11,480 nt of DNA from NCBI GenBank assembly GCA_029266295.1, contig JAQSXD010000070.1:1-11480 (forward strand), given 5' to 3'. How positions within the stretch are numbered: the first letter of the stretch is position 1; the number at the start of each line of letters is the position of its first letter. Source of the DNA: Bacillota bacterium (GTDB lineage Bacteria; Bacillota; Clostridia; Peptostreptococcales; Anaerovoracaceae). Below, one piece after another: positions 1-6,644 of this stretch. Under the pieces are notes generated by a model that searched no databases, had not been told where the DNA came from, and saw only the letters and a list, made by a program, of their open reading frames with translations. The translations under genes were made by a program, and so were the position numbers.

Positions 1-2
1 AC

Positions 3-503
3 ATTAAGGATAAGCTCATCGAAATGACTCATCTCAATGAGACCTTGTATTGCTGCGGTATCGCATGCTCCGCTGAAGGTTATCCGACACAGGCAGGAAA
101 TTATCAGATCGACCTGCTGCTGGCAAACGTATGTAAGCAAAACGTAACCAGATTCCCCTATGAAATCGTCAGACTTGCTGAAGATATCGCCGGCGGACTG
201 ATGGTAACCATGCCTTCACAGAAGGATTTCAAATCCGATTTAGAAGTTGGACAATCGGGAAAGACCATCGGAGAATGGTGCAATAAGTTCTTCGCAGCTG
301 CTCCAGGAGTATCCACAGAAAATAGAATGAGAATTTTGAGATTCCTTGAAAATATCTGCCTTGGATCTTCTGCAGTAGGCTACAGAACAGAATCACTGCA
401 CGGTGCAGGATCTCCTCAGGCCCAGAGAATCATGATTGCCCGTCAGGGAAATATCAATCAGAAGAAAGAGCTTGCTAAGGTTATTGCAGGCATTAAGGAA
501 TAA
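3..503 (+). CDS. abfD: 4-hydroxybutyryl-CoA dehydratase / vinylacetyl-CoA Delta-isomerase, C-terminal part (5' end outside window)
   Basis: This is the last 166 codons of a gene that runs in from the left. The reading frame is open from base 3, and the ATG at 24 is an internal methionine. The enzyme is a cytoplasmic FAD and [4Fe-4S] protein that dehydrates 4-hydroxybutyryl-CoA to crotonyl-CoA by a ketyl-radical route. The visible part corresponds to the C-terminal third of the roughly 490-residue family and matches it nearly residue for residue as I remember it, including MTHLNETLYCCGIAC, NVTRFPYEIVRLAEDIAGGL and YRTESLHGAGSPQAQR. Counting back from the C-terminus, the Glu in YRTES falls at the position of Glu455, an active-site residue of the C. 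aminobutyricum enzyme. The iron-sulfur ligands (Cys99, Cys103, His292, Cys299 in that enzyme) would lie upstream and cannot be checked. It is the first visible gene of the abf operon, 105 bases ahead of the small cysteine-rich gene. Confidence 0.95.
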   Translation: MKDKLIEMTHLNETLYCCGIACSAEGYPTQAGNYQIDLLLANVCKQNVTRFPYEIVRLAEDIAGGLMVTMPSQKDFKSDLEVGQSGKTIGEWCNKFFAAAPGVSTENRMRILRFLENICLGSSAVGYRTESLHGAGSPQAQRIMIARQGNINQKKELAKVIAGIKE

Positions 504-535
504 TCGTTCGCAGGATCGATTGCAAATGACTAATC

Positions 536-565
536 AGAACCGTCGGGAGTTATTTCGGCGGTTCT
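536..565 (+). other. Intercistronic hairpin between abfD and the small cysteine-rich gene
   Basis: AGAACCGTCG (536-545) can pair with CGGCGGTTCT (556-565) through ten pairs, one of them a T-G wobble, around a ten-base loop of GGAGTTATTT. No T-run follows (ATGGTATTAG), so it does not look like an ordinary intrinsic terminator. It lies 33 bases past the abfD stop and could stabilise the upstream message or mark a processing site. That role is inference. Confidence 0.5.
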
Positions 566-608
566 ATGGTATTAGGGAAGCGCTGAAGTCGAAGGAGTTA
601 GAAGGTAC

Positions 609-878
609 ATGCTGATCGGAGTGAAATTCTGCGGGGGCTGCAATCCCAGATATGACAGGGGGAAAGCGCTGGAAGCGATTCGGAGCGCTTCACAAGGGTT
701 CGCTGAGTTCGTGGTTGCCGAAGAGGGCAGAGAATATGACCGATTACTGATTCTCGGTGGGTGCACCAATTGCTGTGCTTCCGTTGATCAGTACACAGTG
801 AAAGGCGATTCGATTCGCATGTGGGACCAGGATCATGTTGATATTATCATAAACAATATAAAGAAATGGGGGGAATAA
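609..878 (+). CDS. Small cysteine-rich protein (CGGC...GGCTNCC), function unknown, inside the abf operon
   Basis: This 89-residue protein is not one I can name. It has no signal peptide or membrane segment and should be cytoplasmic. Two cysteine clusters stand out: Cys8 and Cys11 in CGGCNPRYDR (residues 8-17), and Cys52, Cys55 and Cys56 in GGCTNCCAS. The arrangement CxxC...CxxCC could hold a metal, an iron-sulfur cluster or a redox disulfide, but the sequence does not show which. A Shine-Dalgarno-like AAGGAG sits about ten bases before the ATG. The gene is followed after three bases by abfT, so the two are likely translationally coupled, and it is cotranscribed with the 4-hydroxybutyrate genes. 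A helper role for the oxygen-sensitive AbfD, or a thiol/CoA-linked function, is possible by context only. Compact size, operon fit and the cysteine motifs support a real gene. Confidence 0.8.
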   Translation: MLIGVKFCGGCNPRYDRGKALEAIRSASQGFAEFVVAEEGREYDRLLILGGCTNCCASVDQYTVKGDSIRMWDQDHVDIIINNIKKWGE

Positions 879-881
879 CAT

Positions 882-2198
882 TTGAGTTGGAAAGAATTAT
901 ACTACAGCAGAATCTGCACAGCAGAGGATGCAGTACAAAGCATTAAATCCGGAGATCGTGTTGCATTTGCCCATGCTGTTGCGGAACCGGCAATTCTCGT
1001 AGATGCCATGGTTGCCAACGCTGCAGCTTATAAAGATGTGGAAGTGTGTCATATGGTTACCCTTGGAAAGGGTGCTTACTCAAAACCGGAGCTGAAGGAA
1101 CACTTTCGCTTTAACGGTTGGTTTACAAGTCCATCCACAAGAGATTCCATTGCACAGGGACATGGTGATTTTACACCGGTTTTTTTCCACGAAGTACCGA
1201 ATTACATAAGAAAAGGAATCTTTGATATCGATGTATTCATGGTAATGGTATCCCCGCCGGATGAGCATGGCTATTGCTGTGTGGGCGTATCCTCAGACTA
1301 CACCATGCAGGGGATTGAATCCGCAAAGATCGTCCTTGCGGAAGTGAACGATCAGGTTCCTATGGTCTTTGGTGATACGTTTGTCCATGTAAGCAAAATT
1401 GATAAATTCGTAGAAAACTCTCATCCTCTGTTCGAATTGGGACTTCCCAAGATCGGAGAGATTGAACTGGCCATCGGCAAAAACTGCGCAGAACTCGTTG
1501 ATGATGGTTCGACGCTGCAGCTTGGAATCGGAGCAATTCCTGATGCAGTCCTTCAGTCACTGAAGGATAAGAAGGATCTTGGGATTCACTCTGAAATGAT
1601 TTCTGACGGCGTAGTGGATTTGTTTGAAGCAGGAGTGATCAACAACTCAAAGAAAGGCCTCAACAGAGACAAGATGATCGTAACATTTTTGATGGGATCC
1701 AAGAGACTGTATGATTTCGCAAAAGAAAATCCTGCGGTAGAAATGCGTACGGTAGACTATGTCAACAATCCTTGCGTTGTCGCCCAAAATACCAATATGG
1801 TCTGCATCAATTCCTGTCTTGCGGTGGATTTCATGGGTCAGGTGGTATCCGACAGTATCGGAACAAGACAGTTCAGCGGAGTCGGTGGACAGGTTGACTT
1901 TGTTAGAGGTGCCGCTATGTCCCTTGATGGTAAGGGAAAAGCAATCATTGCAATGCCTTCTGTTGCTACGAAAAAAGACGGAAGCATGGTATCCAAGATC
2001 ACGCCCTTTATTGACCACGGTGCAGCAGTGACGACTTCCAGAAACGATGTGGATTACATTGTTACCGAGTATGGAATCGCTGAGCTTAAGGGAAAAACAC
2101 TAAAGCAGCGAGCGAGAAACCTGATCAACATTGCACATCCGGATTTTAGAGAGCAATTGAAAGAGGAATTTGAAAAGCGGTTCTGTGCTAAATTTTAA
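882..2198 (+). CDS. abfT: 4-hydroxybutyrate CoA-transferase
   Basis: This 438-residue cytoplasmic enzyme moves CoA from acetyl-CoA (or another acyl-CoA) to 4-hydroxybutyrate, making the substrate of AbfD. It is a full-length member of the acetyl-CoA hydrolase/transferase (Cat2/AbfT) family. The catalytic glutamate is visible as Glu238 in LGIHSEMISDGVVDL, the same number as reported for C. aminobutyricum AbfT. The CoA-site segments QLGIGAIPDAVL (213-224) and FSGVGGQVDFVRGA are intact, as is the C-terminal INIAHPDFREQL. The start is a TTG: it gives MSWKELYYSR, which aligns with the family N-terminus, and a run of six G (868-873) eight bases upstream acts as a weak ribosome binding site. Only three bases separate it from the preceding stop, so translation is probably coupled. 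abfH follows 39 bases later. Confidence 0.96.
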   Translation: MSWKELYYSRICTAEDAVQSIKSGDRVAFAHAVAEPAILVDAMVANAAAYKDVEVCHMVTLGKGAYSKPELKEHFRFNGWFTSPSTRDSIAQGHGDFTPVFFHEVPNYIRKGIFDIDVFMVMVSPPDEHGYCCVGVSSDYTMQGIESAKIVLAEVNDQVPMVFGDTFVHVSKIDKFVENSHPLFELGLPKIGEIELAIGKNCAELVDDGSTLQLGIGAIPDAVLQSLKDKKDLGIHSEMISDGVVDLFEAGVINNSKKGLNRDKMIVTFLMGSKRLYDFAKENPAVEMRTVDYVNNPCVVAQNTNMVCINSCLAVDFMGQVVSDSIGTRQFSGVGGQVDFVRGAAMSLDGKGKAIIAMPSVATKKDGSMVSKITPFIDHGAAVTTSRNDVDYIVTEYGIAELKGKTLKQRARNLINIAHPDFREQLKEEFEKRFCAKF

Positions 2199-2237
2199 AT
2201 TAGGGTTGGTTGCCCAAAATTATGAGGAGGATTTAAA

Positions 2238-3356
2238 ATGCAAGCGTTAAGAGTAGTTCCAAAAGTATTCTATTTTGATACGTTCAAAGGATTCAATGAC
2301 GAATTTAAGGTAGGCAAGGATGATCTGGTTTTAACCAACGAATGGCTGTATACGCCGTATATGAAGCCCCTTGGCATTGAAACAAATGTGATCTTCCAGG
2401 AAAAGTTCGGAGCAGGTGAGCCATCCGATGAAATGATCGATGCCATCGCAGTGGAAATGAAAAAGTATGATTTCAAAAGAATCGTCGCATTCGGAGGCGG
2501 TACCATCGTTGATATCTGCAAAATATTAGCACTGGATGTTCCCGAAAAATCCATTGACCTTTTCACTGGCGCTGTAGCTCCAAAGAAGGTGAAACAACTC
2601 GTTGTCGTTCCCACAACCTGCGGAACCGGAAGCGAAGTCACCAATGTTGCTATCGCTGAATTAAAATCCTTACATACGAAAAAAGGAATCGCAGTGGATG
2701 AAACCTATGCGGATATCGCCGTACTTGTCCCCGAGACCGTTAAGGGACTTCCCTATAAGTTTTTTGTAACAAGTTCTGTTGATGCATTGATCCACGCCAT
2801 CGAATCTTACCTATCTCCCAAAGCATCACCATTTACAGAAATGTATTCTCTGGAAGCGATTAAAATGATCATGGACGGCTATAAGGAGATCGTTGAAAAG
2901 GGCGAAGAGGAAAGAATGAAGTATTTGAAGGAATTCGTTCTGGCTTCCAACTATGCGGGAATCGCGTTCGGTAATGCAGGCTGCGCGGCTGTACATGCGC
3001 TTTCTTACTCCATTGGCGGCGCATTCCATGTACCACACGGCGAAGCAAACTATCAATTCTTTACGGAAGTCTTCAAAATGTATACGAGAAAGAACCCAAC
3101 CGGAAAAATCGTATCAGCAACGAAGATCTTTGCTGATGCACTGGGCGTAGATCCTGCTGGAGATGTATATGGAGAATTGGAAACCTTCCTCAACAAACTG
3201 ATCGTGAAGAAGCCTTTAAGAGAATACGGGATGACGGAAGAACAGATTGATGAGTTCACAAAGTCCACTGTAGCAAATCAGCAGAGACTGCTCGCTAACA
3301 ACTATGTATTCCTCTCTGACGAAGAAATCAGAGAAATCTTTGCAAACCTGTATTAA
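2238..3356 (+). CDS. abfH: NAD-dependent 4-hydroxybutyrate dehydrogenase, iron-type alcohol dehydrogenase
   Basis: This 372-residue cytoplasmic oxidoreductase interconverts succinate semialdehyde and 4-hydroxybutyrate with NAD(H), the step before CoA activation by AbfT. It belongs to the group III iron-dependent alcohol dehydrogenases. The nucleotide-binding GGGTIVD (86-92) and PTTCGTGSEVT (125-135) are clear. The metal ligands expected for the family are visible as Asp182 and His186 (VDALIHAIES), His253 (AAVHALSYSIGG) and His267 (HVPHGEAN). A strong AGGAGG (2225-2230) precedes the ATG by seven bases. Specificity for 4-hydroxybutyrate rests on its position behind abfD and abfT and on overall likeness to 4hbD/AbfH proteins. 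On motifs alone it could be another short-chain alcohol dehydrogenase. It is the last gene of the operon and is followed by a terminator. Confidence 0.93.
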   Translation: MQALRVVPKVFYFDTFKGFNDEFKVGKDDLVLTNEWLYTPYMKPLGIETNVIFQEKFGAGEPSDEMIDAIAVEMKKYDFKRIVAFGGGTIVDICKILALDVPEKSIDLFTGAVAPKKVKQLVVVPTTCGTGSEVTNVAIAELKSLHTKKGIAVDETYADIAVLVPETVKGLPYKFFVTSSVDALIHAIESYLSPKASPFTEMYSLEAIKMIMDGYKEIVEKGEEERMKYLKEFVLASNYAGIAFGNAGCAAVHALSYSIGGAFHVPHGEANYQFFTEVFKMYTRKNPTGKIVSATKIFADALGVDPAGDVYGELETFLNKLIVKKPLREYGMTEEQIDEFTKSTVANQQRLLANNYVFLSDEEIREIFANLY

Positions 3357-3400
3357 TTCAAACATACGATTAAGCATATCTGCAGTTTTGCAGTTCATGA

Positions 3401-3434
3401 AAAAGAAGCACCTTCCGGCAACGGAAGGTGTTTT
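3401..3434. terminator. Bidirectional intrinsic terminator between abfH and aroE
   Basis: CACCTTCCG (3409-3417) and CGGAAGGTG (3422-3430) form a perfect nine-pair stem with a GCAA tetraloop. On the + strand it is followed by TTTT. On the - strand it is followed by GCTTCTTTTTC, from the A-rich stretch at 3401-3408. It lies 53 bases past the abfH stop and 34 bases past the aroE stop, so it can end both converging transcripts. Confidence 0.9.
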
Positions 3435-3467
3435 GAATTACAGTATGAATAAATGCGGTTTTCATTT

Positions 3468-4220
3468 TTAAAAGGGAAGGTTCTCTGCCCAGATCTCTTG
3501 TGCTTTTGCAGCCTGCTGATGCAGCATATAGCTGCCGTTGACCGCTTTTAAACCAAGTTCCTCAGCTGTTTTCAGAAGCAGCGTTTTCTCTGGATTGTAG
3601 ATCATATCGATTACAGTTTCTGCTTGAATCACATGTTTTGCTACAGGAGAGACATCCTCATTGGGATACATTCCAACAGGGGTACAATTTATTAAAAGAT
3701 CACTTTTAATTTTTGCCTCTGTGAAGAATTCGTAAGATATGGTGTAATTGCCATGGAAGTTTTGCTTTCCTCTGCTTACGATGGTTAAATCATAAATTCC
3801 CAGATCAAGCAGGGCTTTTACGACTGCTTTTGCCGAACCTCCTGAACCAAGTACTATGGCGGACTTGCCTTTAACAGCAACCTTGTTGTGATCAAGTAAG
3901 GAAATGAAACCGTCGTAATCCGTATTGAAACCTTTGGCCTTGCCATTTTGGAATAGTACTGTATTCACTGCGCCGATATACTTCGATTGCTGAGAGATTT
4001 CATCGAGTAGGGGAAGTACAGATTCCTTGTATGGGATTGTAACATTGACACCTCGAAACCCGGACGTCTTCAAAGCGTTAAAATCTTCGACAAAAGAGTC
4101 TTTGGGGAATTCCAGAAGTTCATAAATGCCCTCAATTCCTTTCTGTTTCATGATCTCAGCATGTATCTCAGGAGATCGGCTGTGTGACAGCTTTTCTCCC
4201 ACAAGACCCAGTTTCAGCAT
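3468..4220 (-). CDS. aroE: Shikimate dehydrogenase (NADP+)
   Basis: AroE reduces 3-dehydroshikimate to shikimate with NADPH in the cytoplasm. The shikimate-binding SHSRSP (residues 12-17) is present. So are NVTIPYKES with the catalytic Lys65, GAVNT (83-87), NTDYDG with Asp101, the Rossmann loop GSGGSAKA (125-132), NCTPVGMYP (178-186), and the closing NGSYMLHQQA with the substrate-contacting Gln. The frame is open up to 4331, but the start is placed at 4220 because GGAGG (4229-4233) stands eight bases before that ATG and the protein then begins MLKLGLVGEKLSHS, as the family does. At 250 residues it is some 15-30 shorter than most AroE, mainly at the C-terminus. It begins 43 bases after the aroB stop on the same strand, so the two form an operon for consecutive parts of the shikimate pathway. 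Confidence 0.95.
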   Translation of the reverse strand: MLKLGLVGEKLSHSRSPEIHAEIMKQKGIEGIYELLEFPKDSFVEDFNALKTSGFRGVNVTIPYKESVLPLLDEISQQSKYIGAVNTVLFQNGKAKGFNTDYDGFISLLDHNKVAVKGKSAIVLGSGGSAKAVVKALLDLGIYDLTIVSRGKQNFHGNYTISYEFFTEAKIKSDLLINCTPVGMYPNEDVSPVAKHVIQAETVIDMIYNPEKTLLLKTAEELGLKAVNGSYMLHQQAAKAQEIWAENLPF

Positions 4221-4228
4221 AGCATTGT

Positions 4229-4233
4229 CCTCC
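4229..4233 (-). promoter_or_regulatory. Ribosome binding site that fixes the aroE start
   Basis: GGAGG on the - strand, eight bases before the ATG at 4220. Upstream in-frame starts have no comparable site, and the longest would begin inside the aroB coding region. Confidence 0.8.
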
Positions 4234-4263
4234 ATTGCTAAATATATTATCTCGATGAATGGT

Positions 4264-5328
4264 TTAATCAATAAAACTTCTGAATTCAGCCTGTTCAATT
4301 GGATAAAGATAGCCTTTCCCGATCTTATCAATCAATACCAGATTGATTTTATTTCCACGTCGCTTTTTATCCTTCATCACGGCCTCTGCAAGAATATCTT
4401 TATCAGTTCCGGAAGGAAGCTCGACAGGAAGGCCATAAACCGTCAGCACTTCTCGCAGCATCGCTGAAGTGTTGATTCCGGACAGACCGCGTCTTTCACT
4501 ATGATCCGTGATTGTCTGCATTCCTATCGCCACAGCTTGACCATGGCCGTAAGCACGTCCGTATAGGTTTTCGATGGCGTGACCGATGGTGTGACCAAAG
4601 TTAGTCAGCATGCGGACACCCTGTTCCTTCTCATCCTGTTCAATGAGCTGTTTTTTAATCAGGCAGCACCGATAAATGACTGATTCAATCAACTCAGCAT
4701 TGCGATGGTTGTTCATTCTGATAAGATCCTGGAATAAATCAGCATCGGCAATACAAGCATATTTAATAATTTCAGCCATGCCGTTTGCCATATGAAAGTC
4801 GGAGAGTGTCTTGATAAAATCAGGATCAATAAATACGTAGGAAGGCTGATAAAATGTGCCGACCAGGTTTTTGCCTTCGGGGATATTCACTGCATTTTTG
4901 CCTCCGAAGCTGCTGTCAACTTGCCCAATGAGCGTTGTAGGAATCTGAACAAAATCCACTCCGCGGAGGAACGTTGCTGCAGCAAAACCGGAAAGATCTC
5001 CGGTGACACCACCGCCCAGCGCAACAATCACATCGTCTCTGGTTATATGAAGATCTACCAGTCTTTGATAAATAATGGAAAGGGATTCAAAGGATTTGTT
5101 TTCATCTCCATCGGGAAGAACAATAATGTCCCACTGGCATTGAGACGCATCAAGCTGCTTTCTTAAAAAATTTCCATAAACCTCTATAATCGTTTCATCT
5201 GTAACCAGAACGATTTTTTTTCCGGCAAAATGCTCTCCGAGCCGATTGCCAATGGTCTGAAATAATCCGCTCTCAATAATTATGGGATGTTTTTTATTAC
5301 TGATGTTGATTGATAACGTATATTTCAT
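4264..5328 (-). CDS. aroB: 3-dehydroquinate synthase
   Basis: AroB converts DAHP to 3-dehydroquinate, the second step of the shikimate pathway, in the cytoplasm using NAD+ and a divalent metal. The 354-residue length is normal. The NAD-binding ALGGGVTGDLSGFAAA (103-118) and the IPTTLIGQVDSSFGGKNAVN block (129-148) are intact. The three metal ligands are Glu186 (MAEIIKY), His246 (NFGHTIGHAIE) and His262 (YGHGQAVAIG). A strong AAGGAGG lies five bases before the ATG. It is the first gene of the aroB-aroE operon. Transcription should start near 5422 from the promoter described below, giving a leader of about 95 bases that contains a 9-bp inverted repeat. Confidence 0.97.
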   Translation of the reverse strand: MKYTLSINISNKKHPIIIESGLFQTIGNRLGEHFAGKKIVLVTDETIIEVYGNFLRKQLDASQCQWDIIVLPDGDENKSFESLSIIYQRLVDLHITRDDVIVALGGGVTGDLSGFAAATFLRGVDFVQIPTTLIGQVDSSFGGKNAVNIPEGKNLVGTFYQPSYVFIDPDFIKTLSDFHMANGMAEIIKYACIADADLFQDLIRMNNHRNAELIESVIYRCCLIKKQLIEQDEKEQGVRMLTNFGHTIGHAIENLYGRAYGHGQAVAIGMQTITDHSERRGLSGINTSAMLREVLTVYGLPVELPSGTDKDILAEAVMKDKKRRGNKINLVLIDKIGKGYLYPIEQAEFRSFID

Positions 5329-5365
5329 AGGGACCTCCTTAAACTCATCAAATTTGTATCGGTAA

Positions 5366-5406
5366 AACCGGTATTGTCATAATGATCAGAGATATGGATA
5401 CCGGTT
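5366..5406 (-). other. Inverted repeat in the aroB leader
   Basis: AACCGGTAT (5366-5374) and ATACCGGTT (5398-5406) are perfect nine-base complements separated by 23 bases. In the aroB transcript they would form a hairpin in the 5' leader, about 16 bases after the predicted start. The arm at 5366-5374 can also form a small competing hairpin with CGGT at 5360-5363. It could be an attenuator-like element or a second protein-binding site. Only the repeat itself is seen; a regulatory role is inference. Confidence 0.5.
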
Positions 5407-5428
5407 AGATAACATAATAGTAATAGTT

Positions 5429-5457
5429 AGTATACACCAAAATGGTGTAATAAGCAA
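5429..5457 (-). promoter_or_regulatory. Predicted sigma-A promoter of aroB-aroE
   Basis: On the - strand, a TTGCTT -35 box (5452-5457) and a TATACT -10 box (5429-5434) are spaced by exactly 17 bases. The predicted start is near 5422, upstream of a leader of about 95 bases. Confidence 0.75.
5433..5449. promoter_or_regulatory. Palindromic operator candidate inside the aroB promoter
   Basis: TACACCA (5433-5439) and TGGTGTA (5443-5449) are perfect inverted repeats with an AAA centre. The 17-base element fills the spacer between the aroB -35 and -10 boxes and overlaps the -10 by two bases, the place where a repressor would block RNA polymerase. I cannot assign it to a known regulator. Confidence 0.6.
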
Positions 5458-5528
5458 ATCAAGATATTCTATAACAGTGATTTCGATGGATCTATCGATG
5501 GCTTTTGAGATGCTGATTTAACAAATTC

Positions 5529-5556
5529 TTGCATTCTAACATCAAAGTAATATAAT
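5529..5556 (+). promoter_or_regulatory. Predicted promoter of the DUF975 gene
   Basis: TTGCAT (5529-5534) and TATAAT (5551-5556) are separated by 16 bases. A second TATAAT overlaps at 5556-5561. The leader to the ATG would be about 95 bases. Confidence 0.6.
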
Positions 5557-5656
5557 ATAATAATTGTGTATGAAGGTTTATAGGCACAAAAACAATGCGG
5601 CTGAAGTGCAGGATGCTTTGTTGCCTATGCAAAGAGAAAGAAAAGAGGGATAAAAA

Positions 5657-6565
5657 ATGGACCAGAACATTATTGTAACAGAAAGCTGCAGGAACTTAAG
5701 AGCATTAGGAAGAGATTCCCTCACAGGAAAATGGGGATTTGGTGCCGTGGGAACGTTATTGTATATGGTTCTTGCGGTTCTGCCGGTTTTCATTCTGAAT
5801 GGAGTATTTGGAGATTTTGAGCCAACGACGATATCAAACATATACAGCATATTGATTAGCGGGCCCCTGACCCTTGGATATGCGATGTTTGCGATTTCGC
5901 TGTTTCGCAGAAGGGAAACCTCTCCTGCAGAGGTGTTTTACGGTTTTGAACGCTTTGGCAAAGCCTTTGGCTTATACATCATCATGTCAATCTTTGTTCT
6001 TCTGTGGTCGCTGTTGCTGCTGATCCCAGGGATTATTGCCGCCTTGCGTTACAGCTTATGTTTTTACATTATGGCCGATCATCCAAACATGGGCATCATG
6101 GAGGCGCTAAATGAAAGTAAACGCCTGATGAGAGGAAATAAGTGGAAGCTATTTTGTTTGTATCTGTCCTTCCTGGGTTGGGCAATCTTAGGGATTTTTA
6201 CTCTCGGAATCGGATATCTGTGGCTGATGCCGTATTTTGAAGTGACTATGGTTTCATTTTACGATATTGCAAAGGGAAGCCTTCGTTCGGTTAGAAGGCT
6301 GGACGGATGGCAGGAAGAGTACAACAGAAACCAAAATGGTCCTGACGCTTCTGTTGATCCCATTACTGTTTACCGTAATGGCGAGAATTTTAACAATTCC
6401 AACGAAGCCATTGAGGGCGATGGTCTGATCGATGCACCCATTAGAAAAACAGAATCCGAGCCAAAAGTAGACAGAAATCCAGAAGCTCGTACCGAAAACA
6501 GTTTTGGAAACACGGAAGAGCCTTTCAATCGTACCGATGAAGATTCTAACAGTACACAACAATAA
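5657..6565 (+). CDS. DUF975-family integral membrane protein with a long polar C-terminal tail
   Basis: This 302-residue protein is of unknown function. It begins with a short cytoplasmic-looking segment (RALGRDSLTGKWGFGAVG), followed by about four or five hydrophobic segments, roughly at residues 28-50, 62-83, 104-133 and 160-195. The block LIPGIIAALRYSLCFYIMAD, followed by EALNESKRLMRGNKWKLF (about 121-166), is the typical core of the Firmicute DUF975 membrane family. From about residue 217 to the end it is hydrophilic and low in complexity, rich in Asn, Glu, Asp, Arg and Thr, with no hydrophobic stretch; this is probably disordered and cytoplasmic. It stands alone with its own promoter, an AGAGGG ribosome binding site and a terminator, so context gives no functional hint. 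The family assignment is fairly sure, the role is not known. Confidence 0.85.
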   Translation: MDQNIIVTESCRNLRALGRDSLTGKWGFGAVGTLLYMVLAVLPVFILNGVFGDFEPTTISNIYSILISGPLTLGYAMFAISLFRRRETSPAEVFYGFERFGKAFGLYIIMSIFVLLWSLLLLIPGIIAALRYSLCFYIMADHPNMGIMEALNESKRLMRGNKWKLFCLYLSFLGWAILGIFTLGIGYLWLMPYFEVTMVSFYDIAKGSLRSVRRLDGWQEEYNRNQNGPDASVDPITVYRNGENFNNSNEAIEGDGLIDAPIRKTESEPKVDRNPEARTENSFGNTEEPFNRTDEDSNSTQQ

Positions 6566-6569
6566 AATA

Positions 6570-6624
6570 AAAAGAATGCACCTGACAGATGCCTTTGTAA
6601 AAGGCTCCGCAGGTGCATTCTTTT
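6570..6624. terminator. Long bidirectional terminator between the DUF975 and ATPase genes
   Basis: AAAGAATGCACCTG (6571-6584) pairs perfectly with CAGGTGCATTCTTT (6610-6623). Within the loop, GCCTTT (6591-6596) pairs with AAAGGC (6600-6605) around GTA. The outer stem is followed by T on the + strand and mirrored by the A-rich run at 6561-6573, which becomes a T-run for the - strand. It lies between the ends of two converging genes. Confidence 0.9.
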
Positions 6625-6644
6625 GTATGTCAGGGAGAGATGAA

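Larger units (their letters stand above)
5329..5656. other. Divergent intergenic region between aroB and the DUF975 gene
   Basis: This A/T-rich 328-base region holds the - strand promoter, palindrome and leader inverted repeat of aroB, and a + strand promoter for the DUF975 gene, each listed separately. In the middle, TCGAT (5483-5487) and ATCGA (5494-5498) form a short inverted repeat with a central GATC, too weak to call a site. I see no RNA gene and no convincing small coding region. Confidence 0.6.

Noticed and set aside
24..503. ATG at 24 as the start of a separate 159-residue protein
   Set aside because: The frame is open to the left edge and the codons before it (IKDKLIE) continue the AbfD sequence, so this is an internal Met.
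1647..2018. Open frames on the - strand inside abfT, and similar antisense frames in abfH and murE
   Set aside because: They lie wholly within strongly conserved genes and have no motifs or translation signals.
3380..3393. Small hairpin CTGCA-GTTT-TGCAG after abfH
   Set aside because: A five-pair stem without a T-run just ahead of the real terminator; probably chance.
4221..4331. N-terminal extension of AroE to 4331
   Set aside because: It would overlap aroB and adds residues foreign to the AroE N-terminus; the ATG at 4220 has a proper GGAGG.
5329..5428. T-box or other named riboswitch in the aroB leader
   Set aside because: The leader is only about 95 bases, with no T-box consensus and no clear terminator/antiterminator pair.
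5593..5676. Possible short Cys-rich leader peptide (MRLKCRMLCCLCKEK) before and overlapping the DUF975 start
   Set aside because: There is no ribosome binding site before its ATG, and nothing in the context calls for a leader peptide.
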